The notes under the pieces: generated by a model
Told to the model about the DNA's origin: nothing
Databases searched by the model: none
What the model saw: the letters and a program-made list of their open reading frames with translations, nothing else
Source of the DNA: Luteolibacter flavescens
GTDB taxonomy: Bacteria > Verrucomicrobiota > Verrucomicrobiia > Verrucomicrobiales > Akkermansiaceae
Length of the DNA stretch: 64,000 nucleotides
Reading direction: 5' to 3'
NCBI RefSeq assembly: GCF_025950085.1
Contig: NZ_JAPDDS010000003.1
Span: 434,001 to 498,000, forward strand
Made by a program: the position numbers and the translations under genes
Part shown: positions 8,404-17,052 of the stretch, in pieces
Numbering within the stretch: position 1 is the stretch's first letter
Layout: every line of letters starts with the position of its first letter

Positions 8404-10026
8404 TCACGGCGCAGCCTCATCGTCGCCTGCCGCGGACTCTGGCCCGGCCTCATCGGTCGGCCCGGCCTTTCTAGGAGCTGCCTTTTTCGCGGCCTTCTTG
8501 GCAGGCGCTTTCTTCGCGGCCTTTTTCGCCGCGGTCTTGGTGGGAGCTTTTTTCGCGGCCTTCTTGCCCACCTTGCGAGCGGGCTTCAGGGGCTCTTCCA
8601 CGTCTTCTGCGACGGCGGGCACCTCCTCGGGCCATGGCTCATGCTCGACCGGCTGTGGCAGATAGACGGGCTGCGGCGCGGGCCTGACGACCTCCGAGGA
8701 GACCTCGATCACCCGGTCGATGGGAGCCGTGGTCACCGGGATCACAGCGGTCGTGGTCACTGCGGACTGGCGCTTTCTCACGAATGCCAGACCGAAGGCG
8801 GTCACGCCGGGCGAGAGGATGGCCAGCGGCGGAAGCCACAGATTTTGCCGCGAGGCGAAGAGGTAGAGCAATTGCGCCCCGATCCCCGCCAGCATCAGCG
8901 CGGTGATGGCGCGCCATGCCACATTCCGCTGGCAGGTGGCCCAGGTGCCGAAGAAGACCATGCCCAGCATCAGGGCCAGCTCCATGAGCGTGTCCGGACG
9001 TGGCAGCGGGACGGCAGGCTGGAAGCGCTGAGCCTGCCGGAGCGCCTGGACATTGCCAGCGAGCCCGTCCGACCACGCCTTCTCGGCGGCTGGCAGGCCG
9101 GTGCGGACATCGCGCGTGATGAGCGGCAGCGCCAGCGCGGGCAGCGAATTCTTCTCGTAGATGAGCCGCATCGCGGGAGCCTCGACCGTCTGTATGTCCT
9201 TCGCCACCGGACCGCGGCCGAAGCCGTCGATGGGGATGACCTGGCCGTCCCGACCGAGCCGGACCTCGTGGCCCACATCGACCAGCACGTCCTCGGGCTT
9301 CAGGCCCTGTCCGGCGATCTCCACCGCGAGCGGGAAGGAGAAGATCACGCGGTCCCCCCATTGCGCGAGCAGCGGCTGGGTGCCGTCACCGGGGTCCTTC
9401 TCGTTTTCGAGGAGGGAGAATCCTGCCAAGGTCTTTTGGCCGCCGAGCTCGGCATTCGGGATGGAAATGCGGTTCACCTGCGGCAGTGAGGCGACATCTC
9501 CCTTCGCGTCCTTCGCATTGATCGACCAGCGGAGGAAAGGCGCGGCGACCGGTTCCGGTGCGGCACCCCTAGCGAGCGGCAGGGCGATGACCGCGCCATC
9601 GAAGCGGTCGAGCTGCTGGCGCAGCGCGTCCATCGCCAGCGGCTGAGGCTCGTCCCACGCCATCAGGTGGCCGACTCCGAGTGTCTTGTGCCCCACGTCG
9701 GCGAGGCGGGCGAAAATGGTCGCGTGATCGACCGGCGCGAGCGGCGAGGCGCTGAACCAGCGCTCGGGATCCTCGTCGATCGTCAGCATGCGCACCGGCG
9801 GCGGGGTCGCCGGCGGCACGGCCAGACGCCGCGTCCACGGAACCTCTTGGCTGCCCTGACCGTCCACGATGGTGTCCACCGGATCGATCGCGACGGCCAC
9901 CCGCTTCACGATCCACCGCTCCAGCGTGCGCAGCGGTGCGATCAGCGACGCGCCGCCGAGCGCGAACAAGCCCACGCCGAGAAGGATCGCGGCGTGGGTG
10001 AAGGTCCGGCTGGACGGTGTGGTCAC
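8404..10026 (-). CDS. CHASE2-domain membrane protein with a Lys/Ala-rich histone-like tail
   Basis: Protein of 540 residues from a GTG at 10026 that overlaps the stop of the upstream kinase gene in GTGA, which decides the start. It opens with a membrane helix (AAILLGVGLFALGGASLI). Next is an extracytoplasmic domain with CHASE2 hallmarks: VRMLTIDEDPERW, HATIFARLADVGHKTLGV, and near its end VGHEVRLGRDGQVIPIDGFG. Three close membrane helices follow (LMELALMLGMVFFGTW, ITALMLAGIGAQLLYLF, LAILSPGVTAFGLAFV), the usual CHASE2 arrangement. Normally a kinase, cyclase or GGDEF domain comes next. Here only a short linker and about 60 residues rich in Lys, Ala and Pro remain (for example KKAAKKAPTKTAAKKAAKK). 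The protein therefore has a sensor but no enzymatic output. The tail may bind nucleic acid, anionic lipid or a partner; that is inference. Confidence 0.68.
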   Translation of the reverse strand: MTTPSSRTFTHAAILLGVGLFALGGASLIAPLRTLERWIVKRVAVAIDPVDTIVDGQGSQEVPWTRRLAVPPATPPPVRMLTIDEDPERWFSASPLAPVDHATIFARLADVGHKTLGVGHLMAWDEPQPLAMDALRQQLDRFDGAVIALPLARGAAPEPVAAPFLRWSINAKDAKGDVASLPQVNRISIPNAELGGQKTLAGFSLLENEKDPGDGTQPLLAQWGDRVIFSFPLAVEIAGQGLKPEDVLVDVGHEVRLGRDGQVIPIDGFGRGPVAKDIQTVEAPAMRLIYEKNSLPALALPLITRDVRTGLPAAEKAWSDGLAGNVQALRQAQRFQPAVPLPRPDTLMELALMLGMVFFGTWATCQRNVAWRAITALMLAGIGAQLLYLFASRQNLWLPPLAILSPGVTAFGLAFVRKRQSAVTTTAVIPVTTAPIDRVIEVSSEVVRPAPQPVYLPQPVEHEPWPEEVPAVAEDVEEPLKPARKVGKKAAKKAPTKTAAKKAAKKAPAKKAAKKAAPRKAGPTDEAGPESAAGDDEAAP

Positions 10027-10985
10027 GGCGCGAACTCTGTCGCCTTCGCCAGCACGGGCGCGAGGGGTTTTTCCAGCGGGGTTCCTGCTGTCACATGCGC
10101 GAGCATGCGGGCGGCAGGCGCGATGAATTGCAGGTACCAGTCGTCGCCGCGGTTCTTCGCGATATTCCCATATGCACCGAGCGCCTGCATGAGACGCTGG
10201 GCCGCGCACTGGTGGAAGATGGTCGTCTCCGGCCTGTCCTCGGAAATATCCTCCCAGATCGAGAGGATCGCCTCCCGATCCTCCTCCGAGTGGTCCATGT
10301 AGGGATCGAAGACGAGCGACGCGATGTCATACTCCTGGCGGCCACGGCGCATGCCCTGGAAATCGATCCACCAAGCCTTGCCGTCCTTTAGCAGGAGATT
10401 CTGCGACTGGAAATCGCGGTGCACCAGGTGCTTCGCCGAGCTACCGAGGCGTTTCGCCAGGTCCGTGAAGGCTTCGTCTTCCCGCAGCGAGGAAGCGTCC
10501 ATCTCCAGCAGGTCCTCCACGAGGTGGTCGAAGAAATACTCCTGCTCCCAGCGGTAGAGCGCTTCATCGAAGGAAGGCATCAGCTCGAAATCCTTCGGGC
10601 CCTTCGAGTAGAAAAGCTTGTCGATCTGCTGGAGGGCGGAGCGGTAGTAGGGCTCGCGCTCGGAGAAGGGGCGATCCTTCATCGACAGCAGGTCGATGTC
10701 GCCGAGATCCTCGACCAGCGCCACCCGGCGGTGCGGGATATCGAAGAAGATCTCCGGCACATTCAGCTTCGTCGCCTTCAGGAACTTCGCCACCGGCAGG
10801 AAATTGTCGCTGTCAGGCCGCTCGTCGGTCCAGTGGATGCCGATGAAGGGGTCGCGCTCCGGCGTTGCGACGCGCACGATGGTCCGGCCCGACGCGCCTT
10901 TCTTGATCGGCGTCAGGGTCACGGAAACGGTCGGCGCGATCCCGAGGAATTGGCGGGTCGCGTAGAGGATCGAATCGGTCGGCAT
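10023..10985 (-). CDS. APH-family phosphotransferase, AmgK-like (cell-wall sugar kinase candidate)
   Basis: Protein of 320 residues. ATG at 10985 is preferred; a TTG 57 nt upstream (11042) would add 19 residues. The fold is that of aminoglycoside/choline kinases, with the catalytic loop HRDFQSQNLLL and the metal-binding segment WWIDFQGMRRGRQEYDIASL. This combination resembles AmgK, which phosphorylates N-acetylmuramate and N-acetylglucosamine at C1 in peptidoglycan recycling, more than antibiotic kinases. In several bacteria AmgK is encoded beside a nucleotidyltransferase (MurU). Here a nucleotidyltransferase gene lies 11 kb away (21300-22223), and the immediate partner is the CHASE2 membrane protein, coupled by a 4-nt overlap. 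Substrate assignment is inference. Confidence 0.7.
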   Translation of the reverse strand: MPTDSILYATRQFLGIAPTVSVTLTPIKKGASGRTIVRVATPERDPFIGIHWTDERPDSDNFLPVAKFLKATKLNVPEIFFDIPHRRVALVEDLGDIDLLSMKDRPFSEREPYYRSALQQIDKLFYSKGPKDFELMPSFDEALYRWEQEYFFDHLVEDLLEMDASSLREDEAFTDLAKRLGSSAKHLVHRDFQSQNLLLKDGKAWWIDFQGMRRGRQEYDIASLVFDPYMDHSEEDREAILSIWEDISEDRPETTIFHQCAAQRLMQALGAYGNIAKNRGDDWYLQFIAPAARMLAHVTAGTPLEKPLAPVLAKATEFAP

Positions 10986-11114
10986 CGCGGCGCGGAGTTT
11001 TCGGAAGAACTCCCGCGGGACAAGGTGGAAATTTGCGATCAATCCGACCCGCCCGGGTGGTTTTCCATAACAAAGCGAAAAAATGATCCTCTTTGCTGCA
11101 GGTTCGCCGCTGGA

Positions 11115-11525
11115 TCAGAGCGAAGGAATTACGAAAGCTCCGGGAATTCCGAGATCAAGGGTTGCCAGCTCCGCTCCGTTCTTCATGGCCAAAGCCAGCA
11201 AGTGAGCATCCGTGGTTCGGGAGGCCCCGTCACACCAGGAAGGAAAACCTTCCACGGCTGATTGATCATCAGGAAGGAACCCGTGCGAGTCGCCAAGTGA
11301 CCCGATCATCGAACGCAGGGTCTGAACAGCATCCTCCATCGCGAGTCGACCGGCGGCGCGTTGAAGTGAAACCCGGATGAACCCGAGTTCAGGGATCGAG
11401 GAGGTCAGGATACATGCTTCCTCAACCTTCTTCATTGATGCGAGCCAAGCCACGACACGGCGATGCTCGGCATGATCAGCCCACCCCCACGCCACCAATA
11501 CATTGACGTCCAGCAGGTAAGTCAT
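11115..11525 (-). CDS. vapC: PIN-domain toxin of a VapBC module
   Basis: Protein of 136 residues, typical for VapC. The four acidic residues of the PIN nuclease site are visible: D6 in YLLDVNVL, E46 in SSIPELGF, D106 in RTTDAHLL and D124 in ATLDLGI. VapC toxins are Mg-dependent ribonucleases, often cutting tRNA or rRNA, and are neutralised by the partner VapB. The ATG overlaps the stop of the upstream antitoxin gene (ATGA), as expected for a toxin-antitoxin pair. The target RNA cannot be read from sequence. Confidence 0.85.
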   Translation of the reverse strand: MTYLLDVNVLVAWGWADHAEHRRVVAWLASMKKVEEACILTSSIPELGFIRVSLQRAAGRLAMEDAVQTLRSMIGSLGDSHGFLPDDQSAVEGFPSWCDGASRTTDAHLLALAMKNGAELATLDLGIPGAFVIPSL

Positions 11526-11761
11526 GGGAAATCCGAGAGCATCTCACGAACGGATGCAGTGGTGAGCGGCCCCGCGCCCTCCAACGGAGCGAAGATCTCC
11601 GCTCCGGTGAACTCGCAACGGACCTTGCCCACAGGCGTACCGGACACATGTCCCATCGCCCGGCGGCGAAGGAAATCGGACACCGTGATGCCTGCGAGCT
11701 TCGCTTGCTTGCGAATCTCGTGAGCCTCGTCGTCGCTCACTTTGAAACTGAGGGTGGTCAC
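11522..11761 (-). CDS. vapB: VapB-type ribbon-helix-helix antitoxin
   Basis: Protein of 79 residues from a GTG at 11761 (VTTLSFKVSDDEAHEIRKQA). A longer frame from an ATG at 11830 would add 23 residues of non-antitoxin character and would swallow the operator-like repeat, so the GTG is preferred. The N-terminus looks like a ribbon-helix-helix DNA-binding domain (a beta strand TLSFKV, then two helices ending AGITVSDFLRRRAMG). The rest should wrap the toxin. The gene is directly upstream of vapC with a 4-nt overlap. Autorepression through the repeat at 11763-11778 is probable by analogy with other TA modules. Confidence 0.7.
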   Translation of the reverse strand: MTTLSFKVSDDEAHEIRKQAKLAGITVSDFLRRRAMGHVSGTPVGKVRCEFTGAEIFAPLEGAGPLTTASVREMLSDFP

Positions 11762-11762
11762 A

Positions 11763-11778
11763 GGTATTACGGTATTAC
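11763..11778 (-). promoter_or_regulatory. Tandem 8-bp repeat just upstream of vapB, putative operator
   Basis: Two adjacent copies of GGTATTAC (plus-strand orientation) end one base before the GTG of vapB. Repeats immediately upstream of an RHH antitoxin are the usual binding sites for the VapBC complex. The element is AT-richer than its surroundings and could also include the -10 region. Assignment as an operator is by position only. Confidence 0.4.
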
Positions 11779-11905
11779 CGGAATCATGTAATTTCAAGGG
11801 CGACCAGTACGGATCTCCTAAAAGCGACACTTCGGCATCAAAGACTGAAAGATCTTCCTGGCGGTCAGCCTGCCCCTGAAAATCCAGCGAAGATCCACAT
11901 TCCCG

Positions 11906-12727
11906 TCACTGGAGCACCGAAGTCCGTCGCTTCGACACCCAACGGCGCGACTCTTCGGTGAGCGAGTCACGCGGGATGATCGCGTCTTGAATCGAAAGTA
12001 ACACTTCCTTGGGATCACATCCGTAGAGACCCGCGCCCCAGCAGGGATTTGCCTCGATGACCGCCCATGAGCCATCGGGAAGGCGGCCCACATCGAGAGT
12101 GCAGGCCGGAGGCAGAAGGACGCGATCATCGGCCAATACCGCCTCCGCAAATTTGCGGGCACCTTCTTCCTCGTCCGGTAAAAAGCCCCACATGCCGTCC
12201 TCACCGCGGGCCAGTTCGTCGTCTCTCCAGTAAGGACTGAGCGTCACGATCTGCCTGCCGCGAACGAAGCACCTAACCTCGAGCCGGAAGTCCACGATGC
12301 CGGAGCGTAGCACCGGGATATCCATGTCCACGTGCTCGTCGGTAGGAAGATCGGCGCCCGTGGCATACACCTTCGGCTCGAAAATCTTGCCGTCGGCGGG
12401 CTTCACGAAAGCGGCAGAAGTCCGATCGCGAGCGCTCCCTAGGGACATCAGCTCGATGTCCCTCTGCAGATACTCGCGCGGCACCACAGTCAGCCATTCC
12501 ACCGATGGCTCCAGCAGCACCAGACCGGTCTGATCCGCCACTGCCTCGGCAAAAAGCGGCTCGCCGTAGATCATCACCGGTCGCCCGGCGACAGCCAGAT
12601 GCTGCGGCACGCGCCACCCTTGGATACGCTCCGGCAGCCATCCGAGATCGAGGCAAGTCCGCCACACGGCGACGGAGTCTTCCGTCATCCGCGGACCTAA
12701 CAGGACGATGGGAGAGCCGGGGTTCAT
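11906..12727 (-). CDS. ATP-grasp domain protein (DUF4343-like)
   Basis: Protein of 273 residues from the ATG at 12727 (MNPGSPIVLLGPRMTEDS); an upstream ATG at 12772 would add 15 residues. The C-terminal half has the ATP-grasp fold pattern: AAFVKPADGKIFEPKVY (ATP-binding lysine), DFRLEVRCFVRGRQIVTLSP, and a metal-binding strand DVGRLPDGSWAVIEANPCWG with Asp, Glu and Asn. Such enzymes join a carboxylate to an amine or thiol via an acyl-phosphate. The sub-family resembles DUF4343/ATP-grasp proteins of unknown substrate. It is followed by vapBC about 145 nt further on and has no biosynthetic partner nearby. Confidence 0.7.
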   Translation of the reverse strand: MNPGSPIVLLGPRMTEDSVAVWRTCLDLGWLPERIQGWRVPQHLAVAGRPVMIYGEPLFAEAVADQTGLVLLEPSVEWLTVVPREYLQRDIELMSLGSARDRTSAAFVKPADGKIFEPKVYATGADLPTDEHVDMDIPVLRSGIVDFRLEVRCFVRGRQIVTLSPYWRDDELARGEDGMWGFLPDEEEGARKFAEAVLADDRVLLPPACTLDVGRLPDGSWAVIEANPCWGAGLYGCDPKEVLLSIQDAIIPRDSLTEESRRWVSKRRTSVLQ

Positions 12728-12829
12728 GGGGAAAGCGAGATGAAGGAATCTAGCCAATGGACGGGACATCACAAGCCCACGTCGTGCCGCAAAATCAATC
12801 GCCCCCCTCGATTCATTTCCACCATAGGC

Positions 12830-15706
12830 TTATCGATCCATCAGTAGCTCCAACGCCTGCTCCAGATCGAGGACGCGACGGGCGAGGTCCCGGACCGCGC
12901 TTTCTTGTTCGGCCAAGGCGGACAGCTCCATCTCCTCAGGTGCTGCGATCCGGTCGGGCCGCATCAGATTGGCCAATACCCACTCGGGGCTTCGCAACTG
13001 GCGGGCGCGGACATGGGGCAGCGGCCGCAGGGCACGGTGGAATTCATCGCGGGTCCAGCCCTTGTCGCGGAAGTCGCGGACGAGTTCCCGCAGGGTTTCC
13101 GAGATTTCCCCGGTGCGACCGGGAGCACAGTGAATGCTGATGGTCAGATATTCACTGCCACCCTCGACGGTCGGAATGATGGATACGTAGGGAGAATAGC
13201 TATCGCCGCGCTTCTCCCGGATGATTTCCCGGACGCGGAGTTGCAGTGTCCTCGCGAGCAAGTCCCGCCGCAGCATCTCCGCAGAATCGCCGGCGGGACC
13301 GAGTGGGAGCAGCAGCGCAACAGTCGCCGTGTCCACCCCCTCCGCCAACGGAATCCGGGTCTCTCCGGGAGAGGGCGACGGCGGCAGCGGGAACCGGCTT
13401 GAGTCCTCCCATGGAGGACGTGCAGGCAATGCCCCGAAGCTGGCGGCCACGGCTGCAAGCGCGGCCTCGGGCTCGAAATCACCGGCAATGCTCACGCACA
13501 GGCGGTCGCCGGATATCATCGGCAGAAGCCAGTCGGTGACCTGATCGCTGTCCGTTTCCATGATGCCTGCTGGAAGCATCTCGTGACGCGGATCCGCGCC
13601 CATCATCCGGCGGTAGGCTTCCCGGGACGGGACCGAGGCCCCTTCTCGGACGCGATCCTCCCATGCGCGCATCCCCGCGGGCGGCCTCCACGTCCGAGGC
13701 AGGGCGGCGAACCCGGGACGATCCACCATCGAGGCCAGGAGGTCGAGCTGACGGCGGAGCTGGGCACGATCTGTTAGACCGTGCCACTGGAAAGAATCGC
13801 CAGCCACGGTGAAGCTGCGGCTGAGGTCTTCGTCCGCCAGGGCCGCGTTCAGCTTGAGCTCCGGCCATCCTTCCAGCGGATACCACTTGTAGAGAAACCG
13901 TGCAGCGGAGCCGAGTGCGGGACTTTCCGGCGGCAGCGATTGGCTGCCATGACCAACGTCCACCTGCACCTGGACGAAGCCGCCGAGCGAAGGGATCGGC
14001 ACCAGCCTGAGCAGCACCTGATTGGAAAGCTCGGCCTCAAGGATGCCGCGCCCTTCATCGAGATTCCTGCGGATGACTCGGCCCGGCGGGCGGGGAGACT
14101 CCGGGTTCCATCTCTCGCTCTCCACGCCATGGACGAATCGCGGCGTGTCTGCGGTCAGGGCCTCCTCCACCACGTTCGCCAGCGCTTTCGAGAGACTGTC
14201 ATCGACCGCGCCAGTCACGAGGACCCGGGGAGCCGTGAGCTGCATCGCTTTCAAGAGAGCTTCGCACTCCTGGCGCGTGATCGTGGGCAATTGCGACTGA
14301 CACCAGTTGAGCTCGTCTTCCGGCAATTGGACGATGCGGCCGGTCCGCACCGAGTCCGCGAGACGCCTCGCCAGATCGGCGGCGTCATCTGTCATGCGCG
14401 AGAGGAATTCCCTCCTCATTTGCAAGCGGACCTTTCCCCGGGCCTCGGCAAACTCCGTCTCGTGGAACTCATGGGCCAACGCGGCACGCCACCTGAGAAC
14501 CAAATCCCTCGCCACGCGGGGAAGCTCGGGACGACTGAAAGAGGAGGACACTTTCAGCCAGCCGACGCCGGGAATGATCTCGGCGGCATTGATGTCCGGG
14601 GACGTCGCCTCGATTTTGAGCCGGTGGAACTCCCGGCTGATCCGGTTTTGCAGCATGGCTAGCCCGACCTGCGCCACGAGTTCCTGCCGCCGCTTGGCTA
14701 GGCTGTCCGGCTCGCGATCCACCGGCCGGGGAAAGGCCAAGGTCATGGTAACCTGCGAGGTCGCTGCCCTTGGCATGATGGTCACTGGTGAGGAAGCGGG
14801 AGCCATCGGATCGCCCGCCTCGGGTTCCGCGGGCGCGGGGCGTGCCGGGATGTCCGAGAAGTGCCGCCGGAGCCTCGCGGTCATTGCCTCCGCCTTCAGG
14901 TCACCGACTGCCACCACGACCATCCGAGATGGGACATAGTGACGGTGCCAGAAATCTAACAGAGCCTCCCTCGTCACCTCTGTGACGGACTCCACCGTCC
15001 CGGCAGGACGATGCCGCAAGGCCGGCACACCGGGAAGGATGGCCGCTGCTTCCTCATAGTAGCGAGAATTGGCTGATCGCTCATCGATCTCGCGCTGGAT
15101 CACCCGGCGCTCGGCATCCAGTGCCGCCTCGGAAAAGGTCAGCCCGCCCGCCGTGCGGCTGAGGAATGCGCAGGCGGTCTCCAGCGCTGCGTCATCCGCC
15201 ACGGGCAGGTCCAGACGGTAGAGCGTGTGATCCAGCGCGGTGTGGGCATTCGTATGGGAACCGGCTTCCAGGCCCATCCGCTCGAAGGCTTCCATGGCAT
15301 TCCCCTCACCTGTCTCCTGAAATGCGAGGTGCTCGATGAAGTGGGCAAAGCCTGCTTCACCCTCATCCTCGTGCATCGACCCGGCGAGCACCATGAGACG
15401 CAGGCTGACCTCTTCCGCGGAATCGGGGCGCTCCACGACGATGTAGCGCATGCCATTCTCCAGGACTCCCGCCTGCTGCCCGGGATCCGGCAGCAACTCC
15501 TCCGGCGGCGGACGCTGCACCGCGAAGCGCTGCGACCACGTGGCAATGCGGTCATCGGAACGGGCCGTCTTCGAAGAACGCCCGGATGCGACATGTGGAG
15601 ACGATTCGCCGGGCTGATCGCGATGACACGTCCCGATGGCCAACACCACCAGCGCGACTGCAACAACGCAGGTCATCCACCGGAAATGGCGGGAGGAAAA
15701 AGTCAT
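12830..15706 (-). CDS. M16-family (insulinase/pitrilysin-like) zinc peptidase, exported
   Basis: Protein of 958 residues with an N-terminal membrane/signal segment (MTCVVAVALVVLAIGTCHRD; the Cys is not in a good lipobox). Two M16 halves are present. The first carries the inverted zinc motif HFIEH (H122, E125, H126) with a distal Glu in the AERRVIQREI region. The second, from about residue 480, lacks the motif, as usual for the non-catalytic half. M16 peptidases degrade short peptides in a clam-shell chamber. The gene is 50 nt downstream of two W-x3-DP repeat genes on the same strand and probably forms an operon with them. It likely acts in the periplasm. Confidence 0.88.
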   Translation of the reverse strand: MTFSSRHFRWMTCVVAVALVVLAIGTCHRDQPGESSPHVASGRSSKTARSDDRIATWSQRFAVQRPPPEELLPDPGQQAGVLENGMRYIVVERPDSAEEVSLRLMVLAGSMHEDEGEAGFAHFIEHLAFQETGEGNAMEAFERMGLEAGSHTNAHTALDHTLYRLDLPVADDAALETACAFLSRTAGGLTFSEAALDAERRVIQREIDERSANSRYYEEAAAILPGVPALRHRPAGTVESVTEVTREALLDFWHRHYVPSRMVVVAVGDLKAEAMTARLRRHFSDIPARPAPAEPEAGDPMAPASSPVTIMPRAATSQVTMTLAFPRPVDREPDSLAKRRQELVAQVGLAMLQNRISREFHRLKIEATSPDINAAEIIPGVGWLKVSSSFSRPELPRVARDLVLRWRAALAHEFHETEFAEARGKVRLQMRREFLSRMTDDAADLARRLADSVRTGRIVQLPEDELNWCQSQLPTITRQECEALLKAMQLTAPRVLVTGAVDDSLSKALANVVEEALTADTPRFVHGVESERWNPESPRPPGRVIRRNLDEGRGILEAELSNQVLLRLVPIPSLGGFVQVQVDVGHGSQSLPPESPALGSAARFLYKWYPLEGWPELKLNAALADEDLSRSFTVAGDSFQWHGLTDRAQLRRQLDLLASMVDRPGFAALPRTWRPPAGMRAWEDRVREGASVPSREAYRRMMGADPRHEMLPAGIMETDSDQVTDWLLPMISGDRLCVSIAGDFEPEAALAAVAASFGALPARPPWEDSSRFPLPPSPSPGETRIPLAEGVDTATVALLLPLGPAGDSAEMLRRDLLARTLQLRVREIIREKRGDSYSPYVSIIPTVEGGSEYLTISIHCAPGRTGEISETLRELVRDFRDKGWTRDEFHRALRPLPHVRARQLRSPEWVLANLMRPDRIAAPEEMELSALAEQESAVRDLARRVLDLEQALELLMDR

Positions 15707-15756
15707 CGCGAGCAGATCACCCTAAGCACGACGGCCCGTGAAGACCATCCCATGCC

Positions 15757-17052
15757 TCATTGCCCGTCTGTATTTTCCGAGAGCCCCGCCCGCCACTCTT
15801 CGGCGGCGGTAGCGTCGTATCTGGACCACATGTAATCCAGTCGCTCGATGGCGGATTGGCGGAGGCCGGGATCGGCGATGTCCTGGATGATTTGCGCGGC
15901 TTCTTCCATCTTGCCCGAAGTGGCGAGGGACGGAATGAAGGATGCCTGCATGGCATCGCGTTGCAGCGATGGCGGTTGCTCGGCCATCCATTGCGCGACC
16001 TTGTCCGGATACTTGGCGCGCCATTGGATCATGGCGTCCTGAAGGGCGCCGGGCACCTCGGGCTGGTCCGCGTGGCGCTCCATCCACCACTCGAGCGCGG
16101 GGCGGTCGTATTCGCGGTAGATCGCGGCACCCACGGCCATCGCATCGAAGCCGGGCCGCTGGTCCGCGGGGACATCCGCGGTCTCCATGTAGTCCCGCAG
16201 TTCATTCAGATACGTCAACATGCCGAGCGCGTCCTCCTGCGGCCAGGCGCGCAGCAGGGAGTCATTCATGCGCGAGTGATCGCCCGGGTGACCGGTGGTT
16301 TTCGCGAAGGCGACCAATTGCTCGCGGAGCGCAGGATCGTGAACGACATCGGCCGCCCAGCCGCGCATCAGGCCGGCGCGCCCCTGCCACTCCGTGCCCC
16401 CCGGCGGGAGCTTCAGGAACTCGGCGCTGGCGAGCGCGAAATCCCGGCCTAGCAGCGGGCGCAGTGCCGCCTCGCGAAGCTCGTCCTTCTTCTTCGCCAG
16501 CTCGGCAGGAAAGCTCTCGCTCTCCAGCCATGCGAGGGCTGAAGCAGCGTCAGCCATGCTCCACGAGGTGAATGCCTCCGCCGGTCCCAGACGCGGATGG
16601 CGGAATGCCGCGACCAGGGCCGCGGCGGGATCCTTCCTCACCCACTCCTCCATCAGCAATCGCCCGAGGAGGAAGGACTTGCCCAGTGGCGAGTGCGTGA
16701 AATCCTCCTCCATCATCCTGAAAATTTCCGCCAGTTCCTCGGCCGACAGCCCCTCCAGGATGGACTTCACCTCTGCCTGCGTTTCCCAGTCGGAGGCGAG
16801 GTAGATGGACCCTTCACAAAGATGGGTCAGGCGGAGCAGGGCATTCGCCGCGGCATCGGGGCGCCGATCTACTACGTTCACAGTAGAAGCGCCGCGGACA
16901 GGCACGGGCGGCGAGGCATCCCGTGCCCCCGCACCCCCGTGGAACCACCCGGCGCGTGCCATGCGCTTCCCTGCTTCCCGGCATGACCAGGAGAGCCCGC
17001 CGATGACGGCGACGAGCAAGCAGGCGGACAGGATCGTTTTAGCGCGCGGCAT
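15757..17052 (-). CDS. Exported helical repeat protein (W-x3-DP family), paralogue of the next gene
   Basis: Protein of 431 residues with an N-terminal hydrophobic export segment (TILSACLLVAVIGGLSW followed by Cys). The body is alpha-helical with a loose repeat of the type W-x-x-x-DP-x-x-A (LMEEWVRKDPAAALVAAF; also MADAASALAWLESE and VAQWMAEQPPSLQRDAM). I do not know a function for this family; similar proteins are common in Verrucomicrobiota genomes. It overlaps the upstream paralogue by 14 nt (17039-17052) and is followed by the M16 peptidase, so the three genes are probably co-transcribed. A protein-protein scaffold role in the periplasm is a guess. Confidence 0.65.
   Translation of the reverse strand: MPRAKTILSACLLVAVIGGLSWSCREAGKRMARAGWFHGGAGARDASPPVPVRGASTVNVVDRRPDAAANALLRLTHLCEGSIYLASDWETQAEVKSILEGLSAEELAEIFRMMEEDFTHSPLGKSFLLGRLLMEEWVRKDPAAALVAAFRHPRLGPAEAFTSWSMADAASALAWLESESFPAELAKKKDELREAALRPLLGRDFALASAEFLKLPPGGTEWQGRAGLMRGWAADVVHDPALREQLVAFAKTTGHPGDHSRMNDSLLRAWPQEDALGMLTYLNELRDYMETADVPADQRPGFDAMAVGAAIYREYDRPALEWWMERHADQPEVPGALQDAMIQWRAKYPDKVAQWMAEQPPSLQRDAMQASFIPSLATSGKMEEAAQIIQDIADPGLRQSAIERLDYMWSRYDATAAEEWRAGLSENTDGQ

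Noticed and set aside
10023-11042. An aminoglycoside resistance gene
   Set aside because: The APH fold is present, but the catalytic and metal-site sequences fit AmgK-like cell-wall kinases better, and the context is not a resistance cassette.
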